A stretch of DNA of 64,000 nucleotides, taken from contig NC_020187.1 of assembly GCF_000315915.1 (NCBI RefSeq), positions 1,715,679 to 1,779,678 of the forward strand. The letters are read 5' to 3'. Both the position numbers and the translations under genes were made by a program. The notes under the pieces were generated by a model. The model searched no databases and was not told where the DNA came from. It was given only the letters and a program-made list of their open reading frames with translations. How positions within the stretch are numbered: position 1 is the stretch's first letter; the number at the start of each line of letters is the position of its first letter. Shown here in pieces: positions 1 to 10,407 of this stretch. Source of the DNA: Henningerozyma blattae CBS 6284. Taxonomy: Eukaryota > Ascomycota > Saccharomycetes > Saccharomycetales > Saccharomycetaceae.

Positions 1-280
1 TTCTTTGAAAGACATCTAAACCAGCACATTCACCATTATCAAATTCATCTGCTCTTTCCTTTCTTTTAATCTTAGCACCTAACCCTAAATTATCATCTTT
101 AATCGTCACTTTAATATGAGCTGTACTGGAAACTCTTGGATTGGTACCAAGACCATCACCTGGGGTCCAGCCAAATTTTTCTAATTGTTTATGACCGAAT
201 CTTGATGTGTCATTACTCCAATTCGTGTTTCTTGGATCTAAACCAAATCTTTGCTTTATTCTTGTACCGGCTAACCCCAT
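1..280 (-). CDS. PXR1: PXR1 (GNO1) 5' end, cut by the window edge
   Basis: N-terminal 93 residues of the G-patch protein Pxr1, a nucleolar factor for pre-rRNA and snoRNA 3' processing and a negative regulator of telomerase in S. cerevisiae (family knowledge). The start ATG is at 278-280 on the minus strand. The translation opens MGLAGTRIKQRFGLDPRN and continues into the G-patch, with FGHKQLEKFGWTPGDGLG at about residues 28-45 and GLGAKIKRKE further on. This matches the S. cerevisiae protein almost residue for residue. The remainder lies left of the window. A PAC/RRPE-type element pair about 120 bp upstream fits a ribosome-biogenesis gene. It corresponds to YGR280C, the neighbour of YOR1 in S. 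cerevisiae. Confidence 0.95.
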   Translation of the reverse strand, partial: MGLAGTRIKQRFGLDPRNTNWSNDTSRFGHKQLEKFGWTPGDGLGTNPRVSSTAHIKVTIKDDNLGLGAKIKRKERADEFDNGECAGLDVFQR

Positions 281-1087
281 TATTTTGTAACAATATTCTT
301 AATACGTTGGAAATAAATAAATATTATTATAATCGCTCTGGTATATAAATGTCTTCTAATTATTTATGTAGGTATAGGAATTTTCTATATTTTTCGAAGC
401 TCATCACTTCAAAAATTTTTCAAACCTACTACGGCTATTTTCGGACATTTGTTTGGATTGATGAAATAAAGGTATGTATGAAAATATTAGTACAAAAAAT
501 ATAAAAATAAGAAAGTATATTAAAAAAAGAAAAAAAAATAGACTTATGCATTTGGTGAAGTGTAACAAACTTATCTAAATAAATAGGTTGTAAAACAAAA
601 AGTAAAAAATAATAAAAAATTAAAAAACTTATTTTCGTAGTAGTCGAGTAAAGTGACTTATAGTAATGCCAGCTATACTCCTTACTTCATATCAACTAAC
701 TTAAACCATTTATAAGATGTAGTACTAAAGAAAAGTTTAATTAGACAAGATAAAGGTAGTTTATTATTTATAAGGAAGTTAGATGCGTATATATGATGAA
801 TCTAAAAAAGTATATCAGAAATTGCATGAATTATATGGCAGAAAATTGATAATGAGTAATTAGATTAGAAATTAAAGAAAATATCGAAGAGACTGAGTGA
901 ATGACAAAATGTTAATGTAAAGGGAAATACAAACAAATAGAATAAAAAAAGAAAGGGTAATATATTAATCTAATAAATGAGAAATGATCGAAAGCTAAAT
1001 AGAGAAAAATAAAAATCAAATATTCAAAAAAGAAATCAGGGCTTGCTTTCAGTAAAATATACAGATACAGTCGGATGAGTTTTTGCC
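281..1087. other. PXR1 promoter and PSE1 downstream region, no gene seen
   Basis: About 800 bases between the PXR1 start and the PSE1 stop. The PXR1-proximal part holds the PAC/RRPE-type pair at 398-423. The rest is AT-rich, with A runs near 520-620, and has no ORF with family similarity. The small minus-strand ORF at 912-1100 overlaps the end of PSE1 and has no support. Confidence 0.6.
398..423 (-). promoter_or_regulatory. PAC-like plus RRPE-like elements upstream of PXR1
   Basis: AGCTCATCAC at 398-407 is the reverse complement of GTGATGAGCT, one mismatch from the PAC consensus GCGATGAGMT. It is followed 1 base later by TCAAAAATTTTTCAA at 409-423, an RRPE-type core. The close pairing, about 120 bp upstream of the PXR1 ATG, is typical of yeast ribosome-biogenesis promoters. 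The same PAC variant precedes the SPOUT gene at 17493. Confidence 0.6.
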
Positions 1088-4000
1088 CTAAGCAAACCAT
1101 AGTTCCATAGTTTGCATGATTTCTGGTGGGAATACTTGCAGCATTTGCATTGCTTCTTCTCTTGGTAAAGTACCTAAAATCTTTTTGACTGAATCTACAA
1201 TGGCTTGAGCATTTTTCCCGGTAATCATTTTAGCATGTAAAGCTTCAATGACAACTTTCACAATAGTCGAGATTTTATTTGAATCTAAGTTACCAAAGCC
1301 ATTATTTTCAATCAAATGGTTTAAAAATTTGTAATTGAATGCAGCAGTTTCTTCGTCACCCAAAGTTGGTAAAGTTTTGAACCACATATCCACATAATTT
1401 GAGAAATTAGATTGTAAATTATTTGATGATTGATAAGCTGTCAATATTTTAGCCATAGCTGCACTTGCATTATCAGTGGCAGTTTCATTATCTTCATTTT
1501 TAGCGTCTGGAATAGTTGTTAATTGAGATAAAGTATCTAATGAAGTCAAACATAATTCCATAAATGAATTTGGTGCGTATTGAGCACAAATACCAAGTAC
1601 ATATGAAGATGCTTGACGTAAAGTTGGATCAGGCGAGACCAGACAGCTTGATAATTTTGGAATGAAAGCATCTTTAAATGGAGCAGAAGAATCACCACAG
1701 TATTGAATCATATCAGCAATGGCAGTAAATGCAAAAATAATCAAAATACTATTATTAGACTGTAAGAAAGTTGAAATTAAAGGCCATAAATCTTGGAAAT
1801 CTTTCAAATAGTTTATGCTTGAGATTTTGAACATCATATTAATAGATTTATTGATTGAATCTAACAAGTTTTCATCAGCATATTCATCATAATCCTCATC
1901 TACATCTTCATTATATTCATCATCTAAATTTTTTCTATCATCAATACGTCTAAAGATATCTGTTAAATTAGAAATTATACCTTTAGTGAAAAGTGCCATT
2001 ATTTCTGAAGAAGGTTGTAAATAATTTAATAATTGGAAACATAACATTAAAGAAGAATGATAAATTTGAGTAATTTCGGGCATTGGCTCAACCATGATAC
2101 CATTAATCAATTTTGTAATTGATAATGTCCATAATTGTAATACTTCTTCTGAAATGGATGGAGTGTTTGTATTATTATTATTAGTGGTATTATTATTAGT
2201 GGCATTATTAGCGGCATTGATATTGGTATTAGTATTACCATTACCAAGAGATGATGGAGAAGAAGTAGGAATTAAACATGTTAATAAGATTGGAATAAAA
2301 CTTGCACCAGTAGCACGAACTCCATCATGTAAATAAAAATCTATGGAAGGTAAAGCAATATCCATTAATATATCTTTAACATAAGGACCGAAGTTCGAGC
2401 CTAATACACTTGCATAAACTTGCAATAAATCCATTGCTGTAACTTTATCATCTAAAATGGACGTATGAATAGCTATATGCTTACCTTGAATTTGGACCAC
2501 ATCCCATTCTGAGTATTGTTGATAGTTAGAAGCTTCTTCTTCTTCAATCAAACTAACATCTTGACTGGCTTTAGCAGTTTCAATTAAAGAAGGTAAAACG
2601 ATTGGTAATAATTGAATGAAATCTGTACCTAATAATCTACAAATTCTTGACCAACCATGCTCTAAATATGGTTTTAATGAATCATCATCTTGAATACCTT
2701 GATTTTGATAATTAATTAATAGTTGAATTAAATCATTTGAATATTCACTAAATTTTTCTTTACCGACAGCTAATGCGATTAAAGTGGAACATTCTATACA
2801 TTTCCCCTTTAATACTCTACTTTCATCCACCATTGTAGAGTTGGGATCATTAATATTTGTATTAGATTGAATAGAATTATTATTCAAGACTTTTAATAAG
2901 ATTGGCATTAAAGTATCATAATATTTAATGAATTTTTTTTCAGCTGCTTCAGCGATGAATGCAATTGTAGTTAAAGCTTGTTCTTGAACATATAATTTAT
3001 CTCTTTGTAATAAAGTTAATAAATTGGTTAATAATTCATCCAAGTAAGGCTCTAAGATATCTTTATTTGAATGTTCCGAAAAATTGACCAATGCAGCAGC
3101 TGCATGAGTTTGTACTCTATCAATTGAATTTGGAGTTAATTTTGATATTAAAGCTGGTAGAATTTTATTATGAGAAGTCAATTGAATCAATGGAGCAAAA
3201 TCTGTAGAGATTTGACCCAAGACATTACAACAAGCGTATTGAACTCTTGGATGAGGATCGTTAATTAATGGCAAGACCATATCCAGGATTTTATTAATTT
3301 CACCAATTAAAACGTCTCTACAACCTTCAGCAGCAGAAGATAAAGCCATCAAAGCTGCAAATCTTTGTCTCCATTCTGAAGAAACAATCATTTGTTGTAA
3401 ATATTGGAAAAGTGTTGGAGCTAAATATTTACCACCTAATTTCAAAGAGACTCTATCAAGAGCTTGTCTTGCATGATCATAAGTGATTTCTTCATCATCC
3501 AAATCATCAGTATCATCTGAATTTGACCATTCTTGGGAATTTTCATCATCGATGGAGATTTCTGTCATCAATAAAAGAGTATTCATTATAATGGAATCAC
3601 AGAAATTAGAATTTGATTTACACATCTGTGGGGCGTTTTCCGCAAAACTTGTTAATAATTCCAAAGCTGTGGTTCTTGTTTGAGTCTCTAAATCCAAATT
3701 AACATTTTTAATGACGATATTTAAGAATTGGATCATATTATCGAATAAATCCTTAAACAATTTAGGAGCTAATTCTACCAATTCAATTAAAGATTCAAAT
3801 ACTGAAGTTAAAGCTTCATCTTTGGAATCATTTAAAAAATTTGGCAATGAATTTAATAATGAAGGTAAAAGTGGAGTAATTTGATTCCAATTTGATTTGG
3901 ATAAACTCTTGAAATACCCTACAAATGCAATTACTGAATTAATCTTGACGTTATCTATATTATCTGTGAATCCTGATTCGAAAATGGACAGGATATGAGT

Positions 4001-4531
4001 GATATCTAAATCGTTTATTAATAAAGTGGGGACAATGGAAAAGATTCTAAAAGAGGATTCTCTGAAGTTTGGATTTTCATCTTTAAGAGCTTGTAAAAGA
4101 GTTTGTAACAATTCGGGCCAATTTGGTAAATCTGGCTGAGAACATTCTGCGATTGCGTCTGATAATTTGTGTCTTAGATTATTTGGTTTGTTGTAATCGA
4201 TGAAACCTTTCAAAAGAGTGGATCTGATCTGTGCCAAGATATCTTGAGGCAATTCTGTGATATTTTTAGAGATTAAGATTGTTTTGGAATCTGGAGGGGC
4301 TCTTAGAGCTAGTTTTCTGAATAGGACTGCAGAAAGAGCAGATAATGTTTCGTCTGTGGAGTAGGCTGCTTGTTCCGAGAGGAAGATCAATAGGATGTGG
4401 ATGTTTTCCTTTGTAATCCAGTTATTGTTCAATTGATTTTCAGCGTCTGAACGAATATTATTATCTGGAGAAGCAAATCCCAATAGGATGTTTGAAAGAG
4501 TGGAATTTGTTTCATCCGGTAAAGCAGACAT
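1088..4531 (-). CDS. PSE1: Importin/karyopherin beta-3, Pse1/Kap121
   Basis: 1147-residue HEAT-repeat nuclear import receptor, slightly longer than the 1089 residues of S. cerevisiae Pse1. It imports ribosomal proteins and transcription factors with Ran-GTP (family knowledge). Visible features are an N-terminal importin-type region, a conserved acidic insert at about 345-360 (NSDDTDDLDDEE), and the importin-beta-3 stretch SSEWRQRFAALMALSSAAEGC. HEAT repeats then run to the C-terminus (PREEAMQMLQVFPPEIMQ). An Asn/Thr-rich low-complexity insertion at about 767-790 and an Asp/Glu loop (EYNEDVDEDYDEYADE) account for part of the extra length. It corresponds to YMR308C and lies tail-first toward PXR1, with a long shared upstream region toward YOR1. 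Confidence 0.96.
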   Translation of the reverse strand: MSALPDETNSTLSNILLGFASPDNNIRSDAENQLNNNWITKENIHILLIFLSEQAAYSTDETLSALSAVLFRKLALRAPPDSKTILISKNITELPQDILAQIRSTLLKGFIDYNKPNNLRHKLSDAIAECSQPDLPNWPELLQTLLQALKDENPNFRESSFRIFSIVPTLLINDLDITHILSIFESGFTDNIDNVKINSVIAFVGYFKSLSKSNWNQITPLLPSLLNSLPNFLNDSKDEALTSVFESLIELVELAPKLFKDLFDNMIQFLNIVIKNVNLDLETQTRTTALELLTSFAENAPQMCKSNSNFCDSIIMNTLLLMTEISIDDENSQEWSNSDDTDDLDDEEITYDHARQALDRVSLKLGGKYLAPTLFQYLQQMIVSSEWRQRFAALMALSSAAEGCRDVLIGEINKILDMVLPLINDPHPRVQYACCNVLGQISTDFAPLIQLTSHNKILPALISKLTPNSIDRVQTHAAAALVNFSEHSNKDILEPYLDELLTNLLTLLQRDKLYVQEQALTTIAFIAEAAEKKFIKYYDTLMPILLKVLNNNSIQSNTNINDPNSTMVDESRVLKGKCIECSTLIALAVGKEKFSEYSNDLIQLLINYQNQGIQDDDSLKPYLEHGWSRICRLLGTDFIQLLPIVLPSLIETAKASQDVSLIEEEEASNYQQYSEWDVVQIQGKHIAIHTSILDDKVTAMDLLQVYASVLGSNFGPYVKDILMDIALPSIDFYLHDGVRATGASFIPILLTCLIPTSSPSSLGNGNTNTNINAANNATNNNTTNNNNTNTPSISEEVLQLWTLSITKLINGIMVEPMPEITQIYHSSLMLCFQLLNYLQPSSEIMALFTKGIISNLTDIFRRIDDRKNLDDEYNEDVDEDYDEYADENLLDSINKSINMMFKISSINYLKDFQDLWPLISTFLQSNNSILIIFAFTAIADMIQYCGDSSAPFKDAFIPKLSSCLVSPDPTLRQASSYVLGICAQYAPNSFMELCLTSLDTLSQLTTIPDAKNEDNETATDNASAAMAKILTAYQSSNNLQSNFSNYVDMWFKTLPTLGDEETAAFNYKFLNHLIENNGFGNLDSNKISTIVKVVIEALHAKMITGKNAQAIVDSVKKILGTLPREEAMQMLQVFPPEIMQTMELWFA

Positions 4532-5048
4532 TTTCGAGTGTTTGCACTGGGGCGATTGTAATTGGGTGGAGGAGGTTTTGAGAATGGGTTGTTATAAATT
4601 TGCTCTGTATATGTTGTTTTATATTTTTTTGTCTGATTGTTTTTTTTACAAATCTTTAAAGACAAAGGAAAAAAAAATGGCAATAAAAAGCGTATTAAAA
4701 ATAAAATAAATAAATAATAATACTAATAATAATAATAAAAAAAACAAAACAAAATTAAATATGCATAATTAGATGTAATGCAATGGTCAACCAATTAATA
4801 TTTTGATATACGATATTTTTATTTTTTATTTTTTATTTTTTATTTTTTATTTTTTATTTTTTTTAATATTTCAAACTTTTTATTTTTAATTGTCACATTG
4901 AATTATTTTACTCCAAATACAAATGCCTTAACTACAAAGTTTTACCGTTTGTCAAATTGTTAATTGTCAAGTTTGGAATTCGGGAGCGAATAGCGAAAAT
5001 GAAAATTGAAAATTGAAAATGACAAAAAAAAGAAAATTGAGAAAGGGG

Positions 5049-5055
5049 TTACCCG
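5049..5055 (+). promoter_or_regulatory. Reb1-type site (TTACCCG)
   Basis: Exact TTACCCG, in the context GGTTACCCGGAG, matching the Reb1 consensus. It lies about 520 bp upstream of PSE1 and 900 bp upstream of YOR1 in their shared upstream region. A single 7-base match is modest evidence, but the extra G after it agrees with the extended consensus. Confidence 0.45.
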
Positions 5056-5734
5056 GAGAACCACGAAAGTGACACAAAAAGAGTGTGTGTGTCAGAGAAT
5101 ACTATCATTCGAAGAATTAAGCATAGCAAATGACACTTTGCCATTAGTAAAGAGCAAATAAGAATCATCATGAGCATCATCATGAGCATCACCATCACCG
5201 GCACCACCACCTTGCAGTCTTATACTGTTTTAAATTTAACTCTTAACCCCTAACTCCCCACTCTCGACTCCCAAGTGCCCAATCACAATCAAGTCGATCT
5301 ATAAAATCCGCAAGGTCACAAGGCAACCAGTTGAGATAACCAGAACCAATCAAAAATGCCAAGTATAAAATTCCTCTACGACTACATATCACAGGATATA
5401 ATTAGAATAGCATATATAGATATTATACATATTAAGCATTTTGAGCATTTTGAGCAGTTTGAGCATTTTGAGCATTTTGAGCATTTAAACATTTAAACAT
5501 TTAAACATTTAAACATTTAAACATTTTAAACCTTTAAGCTATGCCATGAACATTTTAGAATATCAAAGGCACCAGCATCACGCCCGATTTCATCACGCTT
5601 ACTTTTCCGCTTCGGGCCACCAGATTGTGTGGCGGTGCGTTTCTTTTTTTATACCCATTGTTAATTGCATTGCTTTTTCTTGTGCTATATACATTTCTGG
5701 TTGCTTTTCTCTTCTCTTGGTTCTTCGGTCGTGT

Positions 5735-5742
5735 TCCGTGGA
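5735..5742 (+). promoter_or_regulatory. Pleiotropic drug response element (TCCGTGGA) upstream of YOR1
   Basis: TCCGTGGA, in the context GTTCCGTGGAAC, is a degenerate Pdr1/Pdr3 binding site. It lies 208 bp upstream of the YOR1 ATG. The S. cerevisiae YOR1 promoter is known to carry the same variant at a similar distance, so this is probably a conserved functional site. Confidence 0.7.
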
Positions 5743-5949
5743 ACTCGCTGTTATATCCTCGGCTATAAACCGCATCGCTATCGCATCGCAAATTCGCTAT
5801 ATCTATTAGCTAATGGCTATCGCCTCACTATATACTCACCAGTTGTTATAAAAGCAACAGTTCCTTGACCCTGGAATTCATCACCGCCTCCACCCGAACA
5901 TCTCTATTATACATCCGGACATCACACATAGTCGCCCTTACATCTCATC

Positions 5950-8900
5950 ATGCCGCACGTGTCTTCTTCAACCGGGAAGGTCACGGGGCACGATAAGCTG
6001 CGCCACGTGACCTCCGTGCATTCCACGCATTCCACGCATTCCACGCACTCCACGCACTCCACGCAATCCTCTGCACAATCTACAAGTGAATCTTCATCTC
6101 CACTGGCGTTCCTTACTGAAACTGATCTTGAAAGAGCTACGCATTCCGAATTAGACCCTCAAAAACGTCTATTCCGTTGGTTACATTATGGTCCGATGCC
6201 GCCTGTTCCCGATGGGGAAAACAGGCCCGTACACCCTTACTACTCGACAGGCCCCATATCACGTGTTTTGCTTTGGTGGGTAACACCTTTGTTACGTGTT
6301 GGTTATCGTAGAACTATTCAACCCAATGATTTATTTGCCATGCATCCAAGGATGTCTGTTGAAAAGCTTCATGCAGAATTCGAACAAGCGCTGAAGAGAA
6401 GAACACGTCGCGCGTTCGATTCCCAACAGCCGCCACCTCGTTTTGCTGTCTTATGGGCATTGGCATATACTTTCCGTTATCAATATTTATTATCAGTCAT
6501 CTTTGCAGTATTGGCCAATTGTACCTCTGCTTTAACTCCTCTCTTGACTCGTCGTTTGATCTCATCGGTGGAGAAACGTGCTTACGAAGGTCAAGGTGTG
6601 GGTCCAGGGGTAGGTTATGCAATTGGGGCTTGTGTTATGCTTTTAATCAATGGGTTCTTATTCCATCATTTCTTATATTTTGCTCAAATGACCGGTGTCC
6701 AGGCCAAGTCCGTGCTTTTACAAGCTGCTGTTTTTAAATCTTCTCGTCTTTCTAATCGTGCTCGTTCCAGATTCCCTTCCGGTAATATTCAATCTTTGGC
6801 ATCCACAGATTTGGCTCGTCTAGAATTTGCCATTTCTTTCCAACCATTCTTAGCTGGGTTTCCTGCTACTTTGGCAGCCGCTACCACTTTATTGATCATT
6901 TATTTGGGTGCTATTGCCCTTGTAGGTATCGGTGTCTTCTTCCTGGCTCTTATCTTGATGATGGTTCTTTTCCGTCATGTCATTCAAACACGTATTAAAT
7001 CAAACGTTTTAACTGACCAAAGAGTTAGATTAATGCGTGAATTATTAGGTGCTGCTCGTAATATAAAATTATACGCTTGGGAAGATGCTTGTGAATCTCG
7101 TGTAGCTGAAGTTCGTTCTAAGGAAACTGCTCGTGTCACTCGTATGCAATTATTGAAAAATGCTGCCATTGCTATGGCTGTATCATTACCAAACGTTGCT
7201 TCATTAACCACTTTCCTTTCATTGTATGCTTTAAACCATTCTTCTAGTGGACTTATGGGTGGTATTGGTGGTCGTGATGTAGGATCTGTCTTTGCCTCTT
7301 TGTCATTGTTCCAAGTATTGGGTTTACAGATGTTCTTCTTACCAGTTGCTATAGGGACAGGTATTGATATGATTTTGGGGTTGGATAGAATACAAAAATT
7401 ATTGTTAGAAGAGGAAATGGGGGATCATCCTATTCATCCTGGTAAAGGTGATCTTGAAACTCATGAAGATCAAGTAGAAATGATTGAAATAGTCAATTTA
7501 GATAAACAAGATAAATTAGATCAGGATAAATCCGATCACTATAACACTGAATCAACTTCTTCGGGAAAGATCTTATCTTCTTCTCAAATCTCGTTACCAA
7601 ACGATTCTTTACCAAATGACTCTGCTGCTATTACTGTAAATGATTGTACTTTTGCCTGGGATAGTGAAGATCCAAATGATGAAACAAAGGACAAGACAAA
7701 GGATAAAGATTCGAAGTCCAAAGATTCGAAATCCAAAGATAAAAAATCTAAAGATAAGAAATCCAAAGATAAGCAAAAGGGTCCTGAGGAAAAAGAAGCA
7801 CCTACTATTTTGAAACCTTTACTTTCCAATATCAATTTCACTATCCCTAAAGGTGAATTCGTTGTTGTTACTGGTCCTGTCGGTTCAGGGAAAACTTCTC
7901 TTTTATTTGCCCTTGCTGGTTTAATGGAACAACTTTCTGGTGAAATGAATCATTCTGGTGATCTTTTACTTTGTGGTATCCCCTGGGTTCAAAACGCCAC
8001 TATTCGTGATAATATCTTATTCGGTTCTCCATATGATCCTACTTTTTACAAAAGAGTCCTACATGTTTGTGCATTAGAATCTGATTTAGAAAATTTACCT
8101 GCTCATGATAAAACAGAAGTCGGTGAACGTGGGGTCACTTTATCAGGTGGTCAAAAGGCAAGAATTAGTTTAGCTCGTGCTGTTTACAAAAATAAAGACA
8201 TTTATTTATTTGATGACGTTTTAAGTGCAGTAGATGCAAGAGTAGGTAGACATATCATGGACTATTGTATGAATGATCATCTAAGTGATAAAACAAGAAT
8301 CTTGGCTACTCATCAATTATCCTTAGTTGAAAAAGCTGATCGTATTATTGTCTTGTCAACTTCCAAAGATGCTCCACATTTCGAAATCGGTACTTTTAAA
8401 GAATTAATAAAAACAAATTCTACTTTACAATCTTTAATGCAATTCACTTCTTCTCAATCGGAAAATGAAAATGAAGATGAAGATGAAAATGAAGAAGATA
8501 TTAAACAAGAAGCTCTTCAAAAGATCCAAACTCATGTTTCTATAAACTCTGTAGAACAAGATGGTGCTCTGGTATCAAGTGAAGAACGTGCCGTTAATTC
8601 TATCACTTGGCATGTCTATAAAACTTATGTACAAGCTGCCACGGGGAAGTTATGGTTCATCTCTTTACCTTCTTATTTCATTTTCGTTATTGGTACAACT
8701 TTTTGTAATCTTTTCTCTTCCGTTTGGTTATCTTATTGGTCTGAAGATAAATTCCATAATAGATCTCCAAGCTTTTATATGGGGTTGTATTCCTTCTTTG
8801 TCTTTGGCTCTTATATTTTCATGAATGGTCAATATACTCTCTTATGCTATATGGGGGTAGTGGCTTCCAAAACGTTGAATTTACAAGCTCTTCATAAAAT

Positions 8901-10407
8901 CCTTCATACTCCAATGTCCTTTATGGATACAAATCCATTAGGTCGTATCTTGAATAGATTTACAAAGGATACTGATGCTCTAGATAATGAATTAACTGAA
9001 AATTTACGTCTTGCAATGTCTCAAATAGCAAATATTATCGGTGTCGGAGCTATGTGTATCATTTATTTACCGTGGTTTGCTATTGCTATACCTTTCTTAC
9101 TTCTCATCTTCTTATTAATTGCTGATCATTATCAAAGTACAGGTAGAGAAGTTAAAAGATTAGAAGCCATTCAAAGATCCTTTGTCTATAATAATTTAAA
9201 TGAAATGTTAACTGGTATGGATACTATTAAAGCTTATAATGCTCAAGATCGTTTTGCAACAAAATCTGAATTTTTAATTGATAAAATGAATGAAGCTGCT
9301 TATATATCTATTGCGGTGCAACGTTGGGCTGGTATCTTCCTTGATTTAGTGGCAGTGGCTTTCGCTCTTATCATTACTCTTTTATGTGTCACTAGACAAT
9401 TCCATATTTCTGGTGCCGATACTGGTGTTTTATTAACTTACGTCTTACAATTACCAGGCCTATTAAATACTGTCCTAAGAGCTTTGACTCAAACTGAAAA
9501 TGATATGAATAGTACAGAAAGATTGGTCTCTTATGCTACCCAGTTACCTCAAGAAGCTCAATATAGGAAACCAGAATGTTCTCCACCAATTGATTGGCCA
9601 CAAAATGGTCATATTGTTTTTGAAAATATCAATTTTGCTTATAGACCAGGCTTACCAATAATTTTGAAAAATTTCAATTTAATTATTAAACCTAACGAAA
9701 AGATTGGGATTTGTGGGAGAACTGGTGCTGGTAAATCTACTATCATGAATGCTCTTTATCGTTTAACTGAACTTACAACAGGTAAGATTATAATTGACGA
9801 TATTGATATCTCAAATTTAGGCCTTTATGAATTAAGAAGTAAATTGGCAATTATTCCGCAAGATCCAGTCTTATTTAGAGGAAACATTAGAAGAAATTTG
9901 GATCCTTTCGATGAATATCAAGATGATCTATTATGGGAATCTTTAGTAAAAGCCGGTGCCATTGATTCTCAAGAATTAGAGACTGTCAAATCGCAAGATA
10001 AAAATTCCGATGCAAAGAATCTTCATAAGTTCCATTTAAATCAAAGTGTCGATGAAGATGGGAACAATTTTTCTTTAGGTGAAAGACAGGTACTAGCGTT
10101 GACAAGAGCATTAGTACGTCAATCTAAAATCTTAATTTTGGATGAAGCTACTTCCTCAGTTGATTATGAAACCGATGCAAAGATACAGAATTTGATTGCA
10201 ACTGCATTTAACCATTGTACAATATTATGCATTGCTCATAGATTAAAGACTATCCTTAATTATGATCGTATTTTGGTTTTAGAGAAGGGTGAAGTAGCCG
10301 AATTTGATACTCCTTGGAATCTTTTCAATAATGATGGTATTTTCAAAAGTATGTGTTCAAGAGCAAATATCACTGAAGAAGACTTTCCTAAACAAAAACA
10401 AATCTAA
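5950..10407 (+). CDS. YOR1: ABC transporter Yor1 (ABCC/MRP subfamily, drug and lipid efflux)
   Basis: 1485 residues against 1477 in S. cerevisiae. Plasma-membrane ABCC exporter for oligomycin and many organic anions, also linked to phospholipid flip (family knowledge). Layout: cytosolic N-terminus with five tandem His-Ser-Thr triplets at 24-38; TMD1 from about 165 (FRYQYLLSVIFAVL); NBD1 with Walker A GPVGSGKTS at 642, signature LSGGQ at 731-735 and Walker B IYLFDD near 750, where Asp replaces the catalytic Glu as is usual for ABCC NBD1. TMD2 follows from about 900. NBD2 has GRTGAGKST at about 1256, SLGERQ at 1375-1380 and ILILDEA at 1394-1400. A Lys/Asp/Ser repeat (about 578-611) sits inside NBD1 before Walker A. 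It corresponds to YGR281W and lies divergent from PSE1. Confidence 0.97.
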   Translation: MPHVSSSTGKVTGHDKLRHVTSVHSTHSTHSTHSTHSTQSSAQSTSESSSPLAFLTETDLERATHSELDPQKRLFRWLHYGPMPPVPDGENRPVHPYYSTGPISRVLLWWVTPLLRVGYRRTIQPNDLFAMHPRMSVEKLHAEFEQALKRRTRRAFDSQQPPPRFAVLWALAYTFRYQYLLSVIFAVLANCTSALTPLLTRRLISSVEKRAYEGQGVGPGVGYAIGACVMLLINGFLFHHFLYFAQMTGVQAKSVLLQAAVFKSSRLSNRARSRFPSGNIQSLASTDLARLEFAISFQPFLAGFPATLAAATTLLIIYLGAIALVGIGVFFLALILMMVLFRHVIQTRIKSNVLTDQRVRLMRELLGAARNIKLYAWEDACESRVAEVRSKETARVTRMQLLKNAAIAMAVSLPNVASLTTFLSLYALNHSSSGLMGGIGGRDVGSVFASLSLFQVLGLQMFFLPVAIGTGIDMILGLDRIQKLLLEEEMGDHPIHPGKGDLETHEDQVEMIEIVNLDKQDKLDQDKSDHYNTESTSSGKILSSSQISLPNDSLPNDSAAITVNDCTFAWDSEDPNDETKDKTKDKDSKSKDSKSKDKKSKDKKSKDKQKGPEEKEAPTILKPLLSNINFTIPKGEFVVVTGPVGSGKTSLLFALAGLMEQLSGEMNHSGDLLLCGIPWVQNATIRDNILFGSPYDPTFYKRVLHVCALESDLENLPAHDKTEVGERGVTLSGGQKARISLARAVYKNKDIYLFDDVLSAVDARVGRHIMDYCMNDHLSDKTRILATHQLSLVEKADRIIVLSTSKDAPHFEIGTFKELIKTNSTLQSLMQFTSSQSENENEDEDENEEDIKQEALQKIQTHVSINSVEQDGALVSSEERAVNSITWHVYKTYVQAATGKLWFISLPSYFIFVIGTTFCNLFSSVWLSYWSEDKFHNRSPSFYMGLYSFFVFGSYIFMNGQYTLLCYMGVVASKTLNLQALHKILHTPMSFMDTNPLGRILNRFTKDTDALDNELTENLRLAMSQIANIIGVGAMCIIYLPWFAIAIPFLLLIFLLIADHYQSTGREVKRLEAIQRSFVYNNLNEMLTGMDTIKAYNAQDRFATKSEFLIDKMNEAAYISIAVQRWAGIFLDLVAVAFALIITLLCVTRQFHISGADTGVLLTYVLQLPGLLNTVLRALTQTENDMNSTERLVSYATQLPQEAQYRKPECSPPIDWPQNGHIVFENINFAYRPGLPIILKNFNLIIKPNEKIGICGRTGAGKSTIMNALYRLTELTTGKIIIDDIDISNLGLYELRSKLAIIPQDPVLFRGNIRRNLDPFDEYQDDLLWESLVKAGAIDSQELETVKSQDKNSDAKNLHKFHLNQSVDEDGNNFSLGERQVLALTRALVRQSKILILDEATSSVDYETDAKIQNLIATAFNHCTILCIAHRLKTILNYDRILVLEKGEVAEFDTPWNLFNNDGIFKSMCSRANITEEDFPKQKQI

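Larger units (their letters stand above)
4532..5949. other. Divergent PSE1/YOR1 promoter region with short tandem repeats
   Basis: No gene is seen. The stretch holds a TTTTTTA-type heptamer tandem repeat at about 4813-4865, a Reb1-type site at 5049, and a TGACACAAAAA element at 5070-5080. It also holds a tandem run of TTTGAGCAT-like units (about 5435-5487) passing into CATTTAAA units (about 5487-5530). A Pdr1/Pdr3 element sits at 5735. The 5600-5950 part has more G+C than the rest. The ORFs of 60-87 codons here overlap each other on both strands and have no family similarity. Confidence 0.6.
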
